Positions 1-8,200 of a DNA stretch of 12,879 nt are shown piece after piece (the first letter of the stretch is position 1; every line of letters begins with the position of its first letter). The position numbers and the translations under genes are program-made. Location: contig CANRHW010000021.1 of NCBI GenBank assembly GCA_947630525.1, positions 1-12,879 on the forward strand, written 5' to 3'. The notes under the pieces were generated by a model. That model had not been told where the DNA came from. It worked only from the letters and a program-made list of their open reading frames with translations, and searched no databases. This DNA is from an uncultured Clostridia bacterium. GTDB lineage: Bacteria > Bacillota > Clostridia > UMGS1883.

Positions 1-2
1 GC

Positions 3-137
3 CTATTTGTCGCAATATTCTGTCCAGGCCTCTATAAGGTCGTTAAGCAAATCCAAGTCCTCGCCCTTGAGCCTGTCGAGGAGCTGACACTCAAGGTCCG
101 CTATGCGTTTGAAAACGGCTTCGTTCGATTTTGACAT
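3..137 (-). CDS. Small hypothetical protein, 44 aa
   Basis: Reading the minus strand from 137 gives an uninterrupted 44-codon frame that ends with TAG at 3-5. The product is a charged, mostly helical-looking cytoplasmic peptide: a basic start (MSKSNEAVFKRI), then a heptad-like Leu/Asp/Glu stretch (LLDRLKGEDLDLLNDLIEAW) and a YCDK end. It has no signal peptide or membrane segment. The start at 137 is preferred because AAAGGA (minus strand, 146-151) lies 8 nt upstream. An in-frame ATG at 146 would add three residues but overlaps that ribosome binding site. I do not recognise the family. It lies 57 nt downstream of a minus-strand intrinsic terminator, so it may be expressed by read-through from the structured RNA upstream, or from a weak promoter I could not identify. 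Confidence 0.6.
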   Translation of the reverse strand: MSKSNEAVFKRIADLECQLLDRLKGEDLDLLNDLIEAWTEYCDK

Positions 138-193
138 TTTAAACATCCTTTCAAAATAATTTTAAAATAATCCTTTTAAACAGACATTCATAT

Positions 194-221
194 AAAAAAG
201 TGCGCAGCCGGAGCCACGCAC
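194..221 (-). terminator. Intrinsic terminator with UCCG tetraloop
   Basis: On the minus strand a 9-bp stem (221-213 with 208-200, including two G-U pairs) closes a C(UCCG)G loop of the stable UNCG type. It is followed directly by six U residues (199-194). It ends the candidate RNA before the 44-aa gene. Confidence 0.75.
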
Positions 222-238
222 CGAAAAATGCGTGCTCC
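210..238 (-). promoter_or_regulatory. Hairpin that excludes the terminator (antiterminator-like)
   Basis: On the minus strand GGAGCACGCA (238-229) can pair with TGCGTGGCTCC (220-210), giving 10 pairs with a single bulged base and a loop of 8 nt. This stem uses the same bases (210-221) as the left arm and loop of the terminator at 194-221, so the two folds are mutually exclusive. That is the layout of transcription attenuators. It could also be an accident of two adjacent hairpins. Confidence 0.45.
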
Positions 239-453
239 TCATTTACTGCGACATAAATAAGGCGAAGGTTTTATATCGGGAAAACCAAATATTATAACCC
301 AAGACAAGAGCAAGCATTTTTTCCATAATGGAAAATGCTTGGGTATTGTATATTAGATTTTCCCAATACAAATATTAAATTTTTCTTTTAAATGATAAAA
401 TGATAAGTACTTATTTGATTTGAACCTATAGGTCTTATTTACGTCGCACAATT

Positions 454-482
454 ATATTATCACAGATTATGCAAAAAGTAAA
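454..482 (-). promoter_or_regulatory. SigA-type promoter for the minus-strand RNA
   Basis: The minus strand carries TTTACT (482-477), a 17-nt spacer and TAATAT (459-454). Initiation about 7 nt downstream falls at 447-448, the first base of the long closing stem of the candidate RNA. Confidence 0.6.
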
Positions 483-490
483 GAGTTTTT

Positions 491-508
491 GTCGGAAATA
501 TTTTCGAC
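491..508. promoter_or_regulatory. Imperfect 18-bp palindrome, possible operator
   Basis: GTCGGAAATATTTTCGAC is symmetric except for one base pair. It lies just upstream of the -35 box of the minus-strand RNA and 43 bp before the addA start, so a bound protein could affect both directions. It does not match the Firmicute LexA box. I found no convincing plus-strand promoter for addA in this interval. Confidence 0.3.
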
Positions 509-550
509 ATTTGCATACATTTTTTGCCACGTTAAACGGGAGATGAGGTT

Positions 551-3500
551 ATGGAGCTCAACAGCACGCAGCGGGCGGCGGTGGACGAGCCGCCGAAAAA
601 TATTACCGTCAGCGCCGCCGCCGGCAGCGGCAAGACCCAGGTCCTTGGGGAACGGGTGCGCCGGCGCATTACCGGCGACGACCCGGTAGACGTGAACCGG
701 CTGCTTATCGTCACGTTCACAAGAGCGGCGGCGGCGGAGATGCGTTCGCGTATAAGCCAGTTGTTGACTAAGGATATCGCCGCCGAGACCGACCCCGCCC
801 GGCGCGGGGCGTTGGAACGCCAGCTTTCGCTGTTGGGCGGGGCGGATATCTGCACCATAGACTCATTTTGCTACAGGCTGCTGAAGCAGAACTTTTTCCG
901 CGTGCCCGGGCTTGCGCCGGATTTTTCCGTGAGCAGCGAGGCCTCGATGAAGGATATTACCGCCGAGGCGCTCAGGACGGCCGCCGAAATGTTCAGCTCG
1001 GCCCTGGAGGAGAGCAGAGGGGGAGAGCTGACCGCCCACTATCGGAACCGGGCCGAGGAGCTGCGCCGGTTTTTCCCGGAGGAGGAACTGCCCCGGCTGC
1101 TGGAGGGTTATGCCCTGCTGTCCGAAAATTACGGCTCCGCAAAGCGTACCAACGATTTTATGACGGATGAGAACGGCGGCGACGACTATGTGGATTTTAT
1201 CAGGAGGATAAAGCGGACGCTGGACTCTACCGCCGACCCGGAAAAATGGCTGGCCGACAGGGCCGCGGACTATGACCCGGCGGTTCCGTTTGACGAAACG
1301 GCCCTCGGCCGCTACGGCGGAGAATGGGCGGCGGGATTTTTGGCCGATCTTTGCCGCAAGCTGGAAACGGAGCTGCAGAGCGGCCTCAATTTGAAAAACA
1401 CGGATGTTTTCACAAAGACGTTGGAGAATATCCGTTCCATTCCCGCGCCCCGGAATTATTCCGAGGCGGCGGAGATATTCCGGCGGCCAGTGCCCGTTGA
1501 GGGGAACGTCCAGGCCAAGGACACCAAAGCCGGCCCGGGCGACCCCGGCGCCGCAAGGGTGATGGAAAGCGTGCGCGGCCTTTGGAAAAAGGCCCAGGAG
1601 TATTATGAAACGGAAACGGAGAATATTGAAATATTCCGGGCCCGGTTCAGGCCGGCGGCGCTGGCGCTGCTTGGCATGACGAGATTGACGCTGGCGCTTG
1701 AAAGAAAACGAATGCTTGAAAAAAAGCGCCTCAGCTTCAGCGTTTGCGTGGGATTGGCGCTGGAGCTCCTCACCGAGGACGGCGGCCCGTCCGAGACCGC
1801 CATGGAGCTGCGGGATTACTACGACGAAATTTACGTTGACGAGGCCCAGGATATCGACCCCCGGCAGTTGGCCATATTCGAGGCCATATCCAAGGGAAAT
1901 CTTTTTATGGTGGGCGATGTGAAGCAAAGCATTTACGGCTTCCGTCAGGCGGAGCCCGAGCTGTTCAACGACCGCTGCCGCCAGGGCGGGAACAGCCGCC
2001 TTATAACCATGAACACGAATTACCGCTCCTGCGAGACGGTCATAGGCGCGGTAAACCAGGTGTTCGCCAGGGTTATGAGCGAAAGCGTAATGGGCGTGGA
2101 CTATCAGCGCGACCACCGGCTGGAGCACGGCGAAAACTGGTTGCCCAAGCCGAGCCGGGCGGAGTTTTTGGCGGTGGTGGACGAGGAGAAATCCGCCCGC
2201 AGATACAAAGCGGAGCTGGAGGCGCAGGCTCTGGCCAGCCGTCTGGTAGAGCTTGTGGAGTCGGGGCGGCAGGTATACGACAAGAAAAACACGCGCCTGC
2301 GGCCGATAGAGTGCCGCGATATAATCGTGCTTTTCAGGAGCAACAAAGACGGGGTTCTGCTGGAGCGGGTCTTTGGCGAAAACGGCCTGCCGTGCTATCT
2401 GGACGGGGGGCAGGGGCTTTACTCCCGGGAGGAGATAACCGCCGTCGCCGACGTGCTGCGGCTGGTGGACGACCCCCGCCGCGATATCCCGCTGGCGGCG
2501 GTTTTGCGCGGGCTGATGTTCGGCTTTGACGAAAACGACCTGCTCAAAATCAGGGCGGTCAGCGGCGGCATGAGCTTTTCGCGGGTGTTCTGCGTACTGA
2601 GCTCGGAGGAGGACCCCCGCCACGAGGAATACGCCGCCCGTCTGGGAGACGCGGAGCTTTTGGCCCGCTGCCTGAATGTGGGCGGACTGTTAAAAAAGTG
2701 GCGGAGCATTGCGGCTTTCCGCCCGATAGGCGACGTGATACAGGCCATACTTGGCGACACCGGCTATTACGCCTCGGTCGGAGCGCTGCCCATGGGCGCG
2801 GCCCGGCGGGCCAATCTTGACCTGCTGTGCGATTTGGCGGAGGAGTATGAGGCCGCCGGCAGCCGCGGACTTTACAGCTTTATAAATTACATTGAAATGC
2901 AGGAGCTTTCCGGCGGTGAAAGTACCGAGGCAAAGACCCTTTCGGACGAGATGAACGTCATCCGGCTGATGACAATTCACAAGTCGAAAGGCCTTGAAGC
3001 CCCGGTGGTGGCGCTGTTCAAATGCCCGTCGCCGTTTTGGAGCCCGACCGAGGCTCTCAAGCTGAGCCGGGATTTGGGCTTTTCCGCCGATTATATCAAC
3101 GAGGCCGCCGGCTACAGATATCGCTCGCCGCTGTCGCCTCTCATCGGGCTGGAGCGGCGCAGCCGGGAACGGGCCGAGGAGGCCCGCCTCCTCTACGTGG
3201 CCATGACCCGCCCCAGAGAAATGCTCATTTGCACAGGTTACTATCCAAATCAGGCGGCGCTGGAACGCACGCTGAATTTTGACAGGGAGCTAACCATGAG
3301 CGACGCGGCCTTTTTGACTGACAGTTATGCGAAAATGCTGGGCTCCGCGGTTACGAACGAGCGCCTGTGGAAAATGAGCGAGGTCGCCGCCGGCGACGTG
3401 GCCGGCCCGCGGCCCTCGCGGCTGTTGGCCTCCGCCCCGGCCTTTAACGAAAACGTTCTCGACACGGTGAGTAAGCTGCTGGGGTTTACCTACAGGTTTG

Positions 3501-4132
3501 CGGGCTCCGCCGGGCTGCCCGCAAAGGTCAGTGTTTCGGCCCTTAAAGCCATGGAGCAGGACGACGAGTTCCCCGCTCAGGAGCTTTACGCCTCCGCTCC
3601 GCGAGCTCTGCGGGCTCCGGCCTTTGCCGGGGAACGGCCGGTCACCGGCTCGGAGCTGGGCACCGCCTATCACGCCGTTATGGAGGCGCTGGACTTCGGC
3701 GCACCGGTTACGCCGCAGATAGACCTGCTGGAAAAACAGGGCATAATTTCCGCGGCGGTGCGTAAACTTATCAGGGACGAGAAGATATCCGCCCTGCTGA
3801 ACAGCCCCCTTGGCCTGCGTATGCGCACAGCCGGCCGTATATGGCGGGAGGCGCCCTTTATGATGGCTCTGCCCGCCGCGGAGCTGGGCCTGGCGGAGGA
3901 TACGGGGGAGACCGTGGCGGTGCAGGGAATTATCGACTGTTATTTTGAGGACGGCGACGGAATAACCCTTGTGGATTATAAGACCGACGCTTATGACGAC
4001 CCCATTGAAATCGTTAAAAAGTACAAAAAACAGCTTTTATACTATGAAAAAGCAATAAAAATGAAATTTTCCGACAAAAAAATTCAAAAATATCTTTACT
4101 TATTTCATAAAGGTGATATAATAGAAGTATAA
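551..4132 (+). CDS. addA: ATP-dependent helicase/nuclease subunit A (AddA)
   Basis: AddA is the UvrD/Rep-type 3'-5' helicase plus nuclease that works with AddB to resect double-strand breaks for RecA in the cytoplasm. The 1193-residue length is normal for the family. Motifs in order: Q-motif STQ (5-7), Walker A AAGSGKT (K28), motif Ia VTFTRAAAAEM, Walker B DEAQD (430-434), motif III GDVKQSIYGFR (455-465), motif IV TNYRS, motif V IHKSKGLE (809-816), motif VI YVAMTRP (882-888, R887). The C-terminal RecB-like nuclease shows the helical GTAYHAVME segment, D1129 in GIID and D1142-Y-K-T, so both enzymatic centres look intact. The start is supported by GGGAG at 538-542, 8 nt upstream. The usual upstream partner addB is absent here: a divergent RNA occupies that place. 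The GC-rich third positions create long antisense frames that are not genes. Confidence 0.97.
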   Translation: MELNSTQRAAVDEPPKNITVSAAAGSGKTQVLGERVRRRITGDDPVDVNRLLIVTFTRAAAAEMRSRISQLLTKDIAAETDPARRGALERQLSLLGGADICTIDSFCYRLLKQNFFRVPGLAPDFSVSSEASMKDITAEALRTAAEMFSSALEESRGGELTAHYRNRAEELRRFFPEEELPRLLEGYALLSENYGSAKRTNDFMTDENGGDDYVDFIRRIKRTLDSTADPEKWLADRAADYDPAVPFDETALGRYGGEWAAGFLADLCRKLETELQSGLNLKNTDVFTKTLENIRSIPAPRNYSEAAEIFRRPVPVEGNVQAKDTKAGPGDPGAARVMESVRGLWKKAQEYYETETENIEIFRARFRPAALALLGMTRLTLALERKRMLEKKRLSFSVCVGLALELLTEDGGPSETAMELRDYYDEIYVDEAQDIDPRQLAIFEAISKGNLFMVGDVKQSIYGFRQAEPELFNDRCRQGGNSRLITMNTNYRSCETVIGAVNQVFARVMSESVMGVDYQRDHRLEHGENWLPKPSRAEFLAVVDEEKSARRYKAELEAQALASRLVELVESGRQVYDKKNTRLRPIECRDIIVLFRSNKDGVLLERVFGENGLPCYLDGGQGLYSREEITAVADVLRLVDDPRRDIPLAAVLRGLMFGFDENDLLKIRAVSGGMSFSRVFCVLSSEEDPRHEEYAARLGDAELLARCLNVGGLLKKWRSIAAFRPIGDVIQAILGDTGYYASVGALPMGAARRANLDLLCDLAEEYEAAGSRGLYSFINYIEMQELSGGESTEAKTLSDEMNVIRLMTIHKSKGLEAPVVALFKCPSPFWSPTEALKLSRDLGFSADYINEAAGYRYRSPLSPLIGLERRSRERAEEARLLYVAMTRPREMLICTGYYPNQAALERTLNFDRELTMSDAAFLTDSYAKMLGSAVTNERLWKMSEVAAGDVAGPRPSRLLASAPAFNENVLDTVSKLLGFTYRFAGSAGLPAKVSVSALKAMEQDDEFPAQELYASAPRALRAPAFAGERPVTGSELGTAYHAVMEALDFGAPVTPQIDLLEKQGIISAAVRKLIRDEKISALLNSPLGLRMRTAGRIWREAPFMMALPAAELGLAEDTGETVAVQGIIDCYFEDGDGITLVDYKTDAYDDPIEIVKKYKKQLLYYEKAIKMKFSDKKIQKYLYLFHKGDIIEV
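4095..4122 (+). promoter_or_regulatory. Promoter for the Ser/Asp-repeat gene, inside the addA 3' end
   Basis: TTTACT (4095-4100), a 16-nt spacer, then a perfect TATAAT (4117-4122) preceded by TGA, an extended -10. It lies in the last codons of addA. Transcription would begin near 4129, giving a leader of about 105 nt for the gene at 4235, so that gene need not depend on addA transcription. Confidence 0.65.
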
Positions 4133-4143
4133 TGCGGGAGGGG

Positions 4144-4205
4144 GCCGCCTGTAGGGCGGCGGGTCTTTCGCGTTTGTGCAGGATACGTCCGGCCGCTTTG
4201 GCGGC
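4144..4205 (+). other. Two GC-rich hairpins in the leader of the 4235 gene
   Basis: The first is GCCGCC (4144-4149) with GGCGGC (4155-4160) around a 5-nt loop. The second is GCCGC (4192-4196) with GCGGC (4201-4205) around a 4-nt loop. Neither is followed by a T-run, so they are not terminators. They may affect stability or translation of the downstream mRNA, or may only mark the addA boundary. Confidence 0.35.
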
Positions 4206-4234
4206 GGAGCGATGATGAAAGGAGTTATACATAA

Positions 4235-4990
4235 ATGGCTCAGCGCAGAAAAAAGAAAAAGAAGAACAAGGGCTTGATGGCGCTGCTGGTGATACTGGGG
4301 GCGCTGCTGGTCTTTGTGCTTTCCTTTATTATATCTTATATGGTGTTCTCCAGCGGGGAGAAAAAGGTTATCGAGGATCCCAACGCGGATATGCCCAGCT
4401 ATGACTTGGACGATATAGAAACCTTTAATCCCGACGAGTTTGCGGCGGACGGCGAGGATGAGAATATGGGCGAGCTTTTCGGCGACGACGACGGCAGCGT
4501 TACTACCTCCGGCGGCGACGGCTCCTCATCTTCTAAAAACTCCAACAAGAGCAGCAGTGACGACGATGACCGTTCGTCCTCATCATCTTCATCTTCCTCC
4601 AGCAAGAGCAGCCGTAACGATGATGACGATGACAACCGCTCGTCTTCATCTTCCTCCAGCAAGAGCAGCCGTAACGATGATGACGATGACAACCGCTCGT
4701 CTTCATCTTCATCCAGCAAGAGCAGCCGCGACGACGATGACGACCGCACGTCCTCATCTTCCTCCAGTAAGAGCAGCCGTGACGACGACGATGACGACCG
4801 TTCGTCCTCATCTTCCTCCAATAAGAGCAGCCGCGACGATGATGACGACGACCGTTCCTCCTCATCTTCTTCCAACAAGAGCGGCGATGACGACAATTCG
4901 TCGTCTTCCGGCAGAACCGGCGGCGGTTCGTCAGGTTCGTCCGACAGCGGCGACGCCGGCGACGTACAGGTGAGCGACGACGGCTTTTAA
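4235..4990 (+). CDS. Membrane-anchored Ser/Asp-repeat surface protein
   Basis: This 251-residue protein has a very basic N-terminus (RRKKKKKNK, 4-12), one hydrophobic membrane segment (about 13-39) and a long low-complexity remainder. Residues 41-112 are acidic and Ser/Gly-rich. Residues 113-220 hold six units of roughly R-S(6-10)-(K/NK)SSR-D(4-6), and 221-251 are Gly/Ser/Asp-rich. The positive-inside rule puts the acidic tail outside the cell. There is no signal-peptidase site, LPXTG motif or enzymatic domain. Ser/Asp repeats are known from Sdr-type stalks, where they act as extended spacers and calcium-binding regions. That role is only inferred here. The start follows AAAGGAG (4218-4224). 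It has its own promoter in the 3' end of addA and a strong terminator downstream, so it is probably monocistronic. I know no named homologue. Confidence 0.8.
   Translation: MAQRRKKKKKNKGLMALLVILGALLVFVLSFIISYMVFSSGEKKVIEDPNADMPSYDLDDIETFNPDEFAADGEDENMGELFGDDDGSVTTSGGDGSSSSKNSNKSSSDDDDRSSSSSSSSSSKSSRNDDDDDNRSSSSSSSKSSRNDDDDDNRSSSSSSSKSSRDDDDDRTSSSSSSKSSRDDDDDDRSSSSSSNKSSRDDDDDDRSSSSSSNKSGDDDNSSSSGRTGGGSSGSSDSGDAGDVQVSDDGF
4571..4894 (+). repeat. Six in-frame tandem repeats encoding Ser/Asp units
   Basis: Units begin with an Arg codon at 4571, 4637, 4694, 4745, 4799 and 4853, with lengths of 66, 57, 51, 54, 54 and 42 nt. All lengths are multiples of three, and units differ mainly in the number of TCN and GAY codons. 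The core around AAGAGCAGCCG is nearly constant. This is the pattern of repeat expansion and contraction within a coding frame. Confidence 0.9.
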
Positions 4991-5003
4991 TTGATAATCA
5001 TAC

Positions 5004-5056
5004 ACCGCCTTGCCGGGCGCCGGAAACGCCCCCGGCAGGGCGGTTTTGTCTGTTTT
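5004..5056 (+). terminator. Strong intrinsic terminator after the Ser/Asp-repeat gene
   Basis: CCGCCTTGCCGGG (5005-5017) pairs with CCCGGCAGGGCGG (5031-5043) over 13 bp including one G-T pair. It is followed by TTTTGTCTGTTTT from 5044. It isolates the gene at 4235 from the large secreted-protein gene. Confidence 0.85.
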
Positions 5057-5146
5057 GGAAAATAAAATTGACATTTTGCACAAAAAATTCTAAGAAAATT
5101 TATGTGTTTTGACGAGCGAAAATTGCTGTACTTTTAAGGCTGAATG

Positions 5147-5155
5147 TGTTATAGT
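5147..5155 (+). promoter_or_regulatory. Probable extended -10 promoter for the 1502-aa gene
   Basis: TGTTATAGT is an extended -10 element. No good -35 sits 16-18 bp upstream. A consensus TTGACA occurs at 5068-5073, but only a weak TAAGAA follows at 17 bp. Start at about 5162 would give a 70-nt leader that begins just before the hairpin at 5172-5200. Confidence 0.45.
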
Positions 5156-5171
5156 ATATATATGTAATAAT

Positions 5172-5200
5172 ATGTGCGTAAGTATGGGTTGTACGCACAT
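5172..5200 (+). promoter_or_regulatory. 9-bp hairpin near the 5' end of the 1502-aa mRNA
   Basis: ATGTGCGTA (5172-5180) pairs perfectly with TACGCACAT (5192-5200) around an 11-nt loop. It stands 18 nt before the AGGAGG ribosome binding site (5219-5224), leaving that site free. A 5'-end stabilising hairpin or a DNA operator just downstream of the start are both possible. Confidence 0.5.
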
Positions 5201-5231
5201 TCTCAAACAATCATTACGAGGAGGAATTTAA

Positions 5232-8200
5232 ATGAAAATTAAGAAACTCCTGGCGCTTTTGGTAGCTTTGACCCTTGCCATGACGGTTATTCCCGGCTTT
5301 GGTCTTGTTGCTTCCGCAGCGATTACAAAGGGCCAGGGTATTGTTACCACCAGCGGGGAAGCGTATGCTGCCAGCAGCGACGACCTGTTGACGGATGGTT
5401 CGTTTGAAACCGACGCTTGGGCCAAGGCGCTCACCACCGGCGCGTATGTGGACGCCGGCGGCGGCAATCCCGGCAAAAAAGCGACAATAGAGATGAATAC
5501 CGACCCCGTTATGGCGCAGTACAACGCCACCGCTTTCAAGCAGGTGGAGGGACGTAACGGCGGCAAGGCTATTTCTCCCGCTTTTTATGCCTTTACGCCC
5601 AATCAGTCGGTTAAGAGATATACCAACGACGAAAACGGCCCCACTTCTATCAAGCACTATATTCAGAATACTTCCAATTCCGTAAAGACTTATTACACAA
5701 GCTTTTGGGTAAAGGACCTGCTTGGTGACGAGCCTACGAATCAGCTTAAGTATTTCATAGGCGAAATAGGCGAGGACGCGCGTATATCTTCTTCTACCGC
5801 CGTTTTCCTGAACGATCTTAGCGTCGATGCCGACGGCTGGGCCCATATTGACGTGATTTCCAAGGTTAAAGGCGGCAACTATCTGCTCGTAAACGTTTTC
5901 TATATGGGTGAGAACGCCGTTGCTCTGGACGATTTTGAAATCTGCGAGGTTTCCGACTCTCCCGAGTCCAAGGAATTTGGCAAGGCCATGAATGCTTGGC
6001 ACGAGCTGTTCCCCTATACCAGCGGACAGATTATTACGTCCGACCTTGTTCTGCCCACTAAGGCCGTTAAGGCTGATGTGAAGTGGACCAGCTCCAACGA
6101 AAGCCTTATCAATCCCGAGACCGGCGAGGTGGGCCTTGTGCGCGACGCTACACAGGTTACCCTTACCGCCGTGCTCTCTTACCAGAGTCTTTCCTATACA
6201 TATACTTATGTATTTACGGTCGAAGGTTTCCTTGACCGCATAAAGTCGGCCATTACTTCCGGCAAGCTTGTGAACAGGTATGTCGGCGGCGAGGCCGAGA
6301 CCATCGAGCTCCCCGATACCATTGCGGACTTTGAGGGCAGCAAGGTCACCTGGGCCAGCTCCAACGAGAATATAATCAATCCCAACGGCGCCTACAATCC
6401 TCCGCTGCAGGCGGAAAAGGTGACCCTTACCGCTACGGTTGAATATGCCGGCGAGACTATAGTTCAGTCCATAGATGTTTATGCGGGCAAGTTCATCAAG
6501 GATTCTCTTATACCCAACGGTTCCTTTGAGGTTATAGACGGCACCACTATCCCCGAGTGGACCAACGGCGCCGTTCAGCCCATGACCACTACCAACTTCG
6601 ATTATGTGGCCGAGGAAAACGGCAACCACTACATCGTTTCCAAAACTCACGAGGACGCTAACGGCGCGGGCTCGATAAAGGCTTATTTCGATTTGGAGCC
6701 CGGCAAGTTCTATGACCTGAGCTTCAAGCTCTGGTATTACGGCGCTGAAAAGTGTCAGGAGTGCTACACTGCCGCTCTGCTTGTTGAAGGCCCCGGCACT
6801 ACTATAAACGACGACGGCAGCGGTAATTTCGCCCCCGTTAACACCTACGGCGGCTTCCCCTTCCCCAAGGCCAGCTATAACGGCAAGTGGTCAAAGGCGG
6901 ACGGCTGGAATACTGTCAACGTAGGTTTGCTTAAGCCCGACCAGAAGTACCACACCCTTTGCATCACTTCCAGATGGCTTAACAAGACCGACGGCGGTCT
7001 TTCCGACGGCCGCTGGGCTTTCGATGATTTCGTACTTAAAGAAATCGTAAGCGACTTTACCGAAGACGTTACCATAAACTTCCTTGACGCCGATAGCGGC
7101 GAAGCGATCAAGACTCCACAGGTTCTCAAAGCTCAGTATGGCAATATTAACTGCTATGCCCCCGATGAGAGCAAGGCTGACTTCACTATCAGAAATTCCA
7201 GGGCAACTTACAGGTATGTTCCTGAAATGAGCACGGACTACGTATTTGTTACCAAGGGCGTTAAGAATGAGATAAATCTGTATTTCAGAAAGCTCATTTC
7301 CGCCGATGTTATACTTCACTTTGTTGACCGCGAGAGCGGCGCCGAGCTGGCCGCAAGCTATACCGATAAGGACGGCGGCTATGTCGGCTATGATTACGAG
7401 GTAGACCCCTCTGTCGCTCCTTATACGATTACCAAGAAGGGCGGCACCCATTACGGCCTTGACGAAAGTTCCGTAAGCGGCCTAAAAGTTTCTGAAAATG
7501 ACGAAGATAATGAATTTGAAATCTATTATGATGAGGTAAAGACTAACCTTATCACTAACGGCAGCTTTGCCACCGGCAATACCGACGGCTGGACCAACCG
7601 TATTGAAGGTACCATCACCGACGGTACGGTAGCCCTTGACTCCGAGCTTGGCGTTAACGCCCTGACCATTTCCACCAAAGGCCGTGAGGCGACGAACAGC
7701 ATCGGTACCGTATGGCCCGTACAAAAGGGCGTTGAATACATCCTTTCCTTTGATGTAGGCGGTACTAAGCCCTCCACTGACAACTATACGTACAACCGCG
7801 TTACCGATGACAGGTATCACGAGGGTGGCAGCAAAGGCTGGGATAACAGCGGCAACGATATCATAACCTATGGTAAGGATATGGTTAGCGGCAAATGGAA
7901 TCACATGGAGAAGAAGTTTGTCGCTCAGACCGATATGGTTTATTTCCAGAGTGGCTGGGCATCCACTATCAAGTTTACCAACTTCCTGCTGCGTCCCGCG
8001 GCCGGTAAAATTGAAAGCGGCAGCGTCAAGATAAACTTCCTGGATAAGGCTGACAGCACTTCCATTAAGGACGCCGTAACGTTTGACAATCTCGTGGCCG
8101 GTTCTACCTACAGCGTGCCCGCGCAGTACCTTGTTGATATCGACAGTGAAAAAGGTCACTACAGATATAGGTCTGACAATGTTTCCAGCACGACCGTAAA

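Larger units (their letters stand above)
194..448 (-). ncRNA. Candidate structured RNA (6S-like or long leader), uncharacterised
   Basis: The predicted transcript runs leftward from about 447 to the U-run at 194-199. Its first bases (minus GCGACGTAAATAAG, 434-447) pair with 248-261 (CTTATTTATGTCGC), giving a 14-15 bp closing stem with one G-U pair that begins exactly at the expected transcription start. Inside are a 9-bp stem (356-364 with 278-286), a 7-bp stem (338-344 with 297-303) and a terminal hairpin (311-341) that competes with the 7-bp stem for CTTG at 338-341. Between the closing stem and these is an asymmetric bubble: about 69 nt on the 5' side, holding the palindromes ACCTATAGGT (424-433) and ATAAGTACTTAT (403-414), against 16 nt on the 3' side. 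A rod with a central bubble and a roughly 200-nt body recalls 6S RNA, but the bubble is unusually large and I cannot confirm the family. A leader controlling the 44-aa gene, or a MITE-like element with 15-bp inverted ends, are alternatives. Confidence 0.55.

Noticed and set aside
311..341. Hairpin as a plus-strand terminator
   Set aside because: It is followed by GGTATTG, not a T-run, and no plus-strand gene ends upstream. It fits better as part of the minus-strand RNA.
417..426. Minus-strand GGTTCAAATC resembling a tRNA/tmRNA T-loop
   Set aside because: The flanking bases cannot form a T-stem or acceptor stem, and no CCA end or tag-coding region is nearby.
863..2623. 586-codon open frame on the minus strand
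   Set aside because: It is antisense to addA, whose helicase motifs lie in the plus frame. The GC-rich third positions remove stops from the opposite strand. It has no recognisable domain or convincing ribosome binding site.
4571..4894. Tandem array that could be taken for a CRISPR
   Set aside because: Units are contiguous, in frame with a protein, vary by whole codons and have no unique spacers.
4399..4896. 165-codon minus-strand frame of Ser/Glu/Leu runs
   Set aside because: It is the reverse complement of the Ser/Asp codon repeats. Simple repeats are open in several frames by composition.
5214..6650. 478-codon minus-strand frame (also similar ones at 7482-8834)
   Set aside because: These are antisense shadows of the 1502-aa secreted protein, with low-complexity hydrophobic translation and no start signals.
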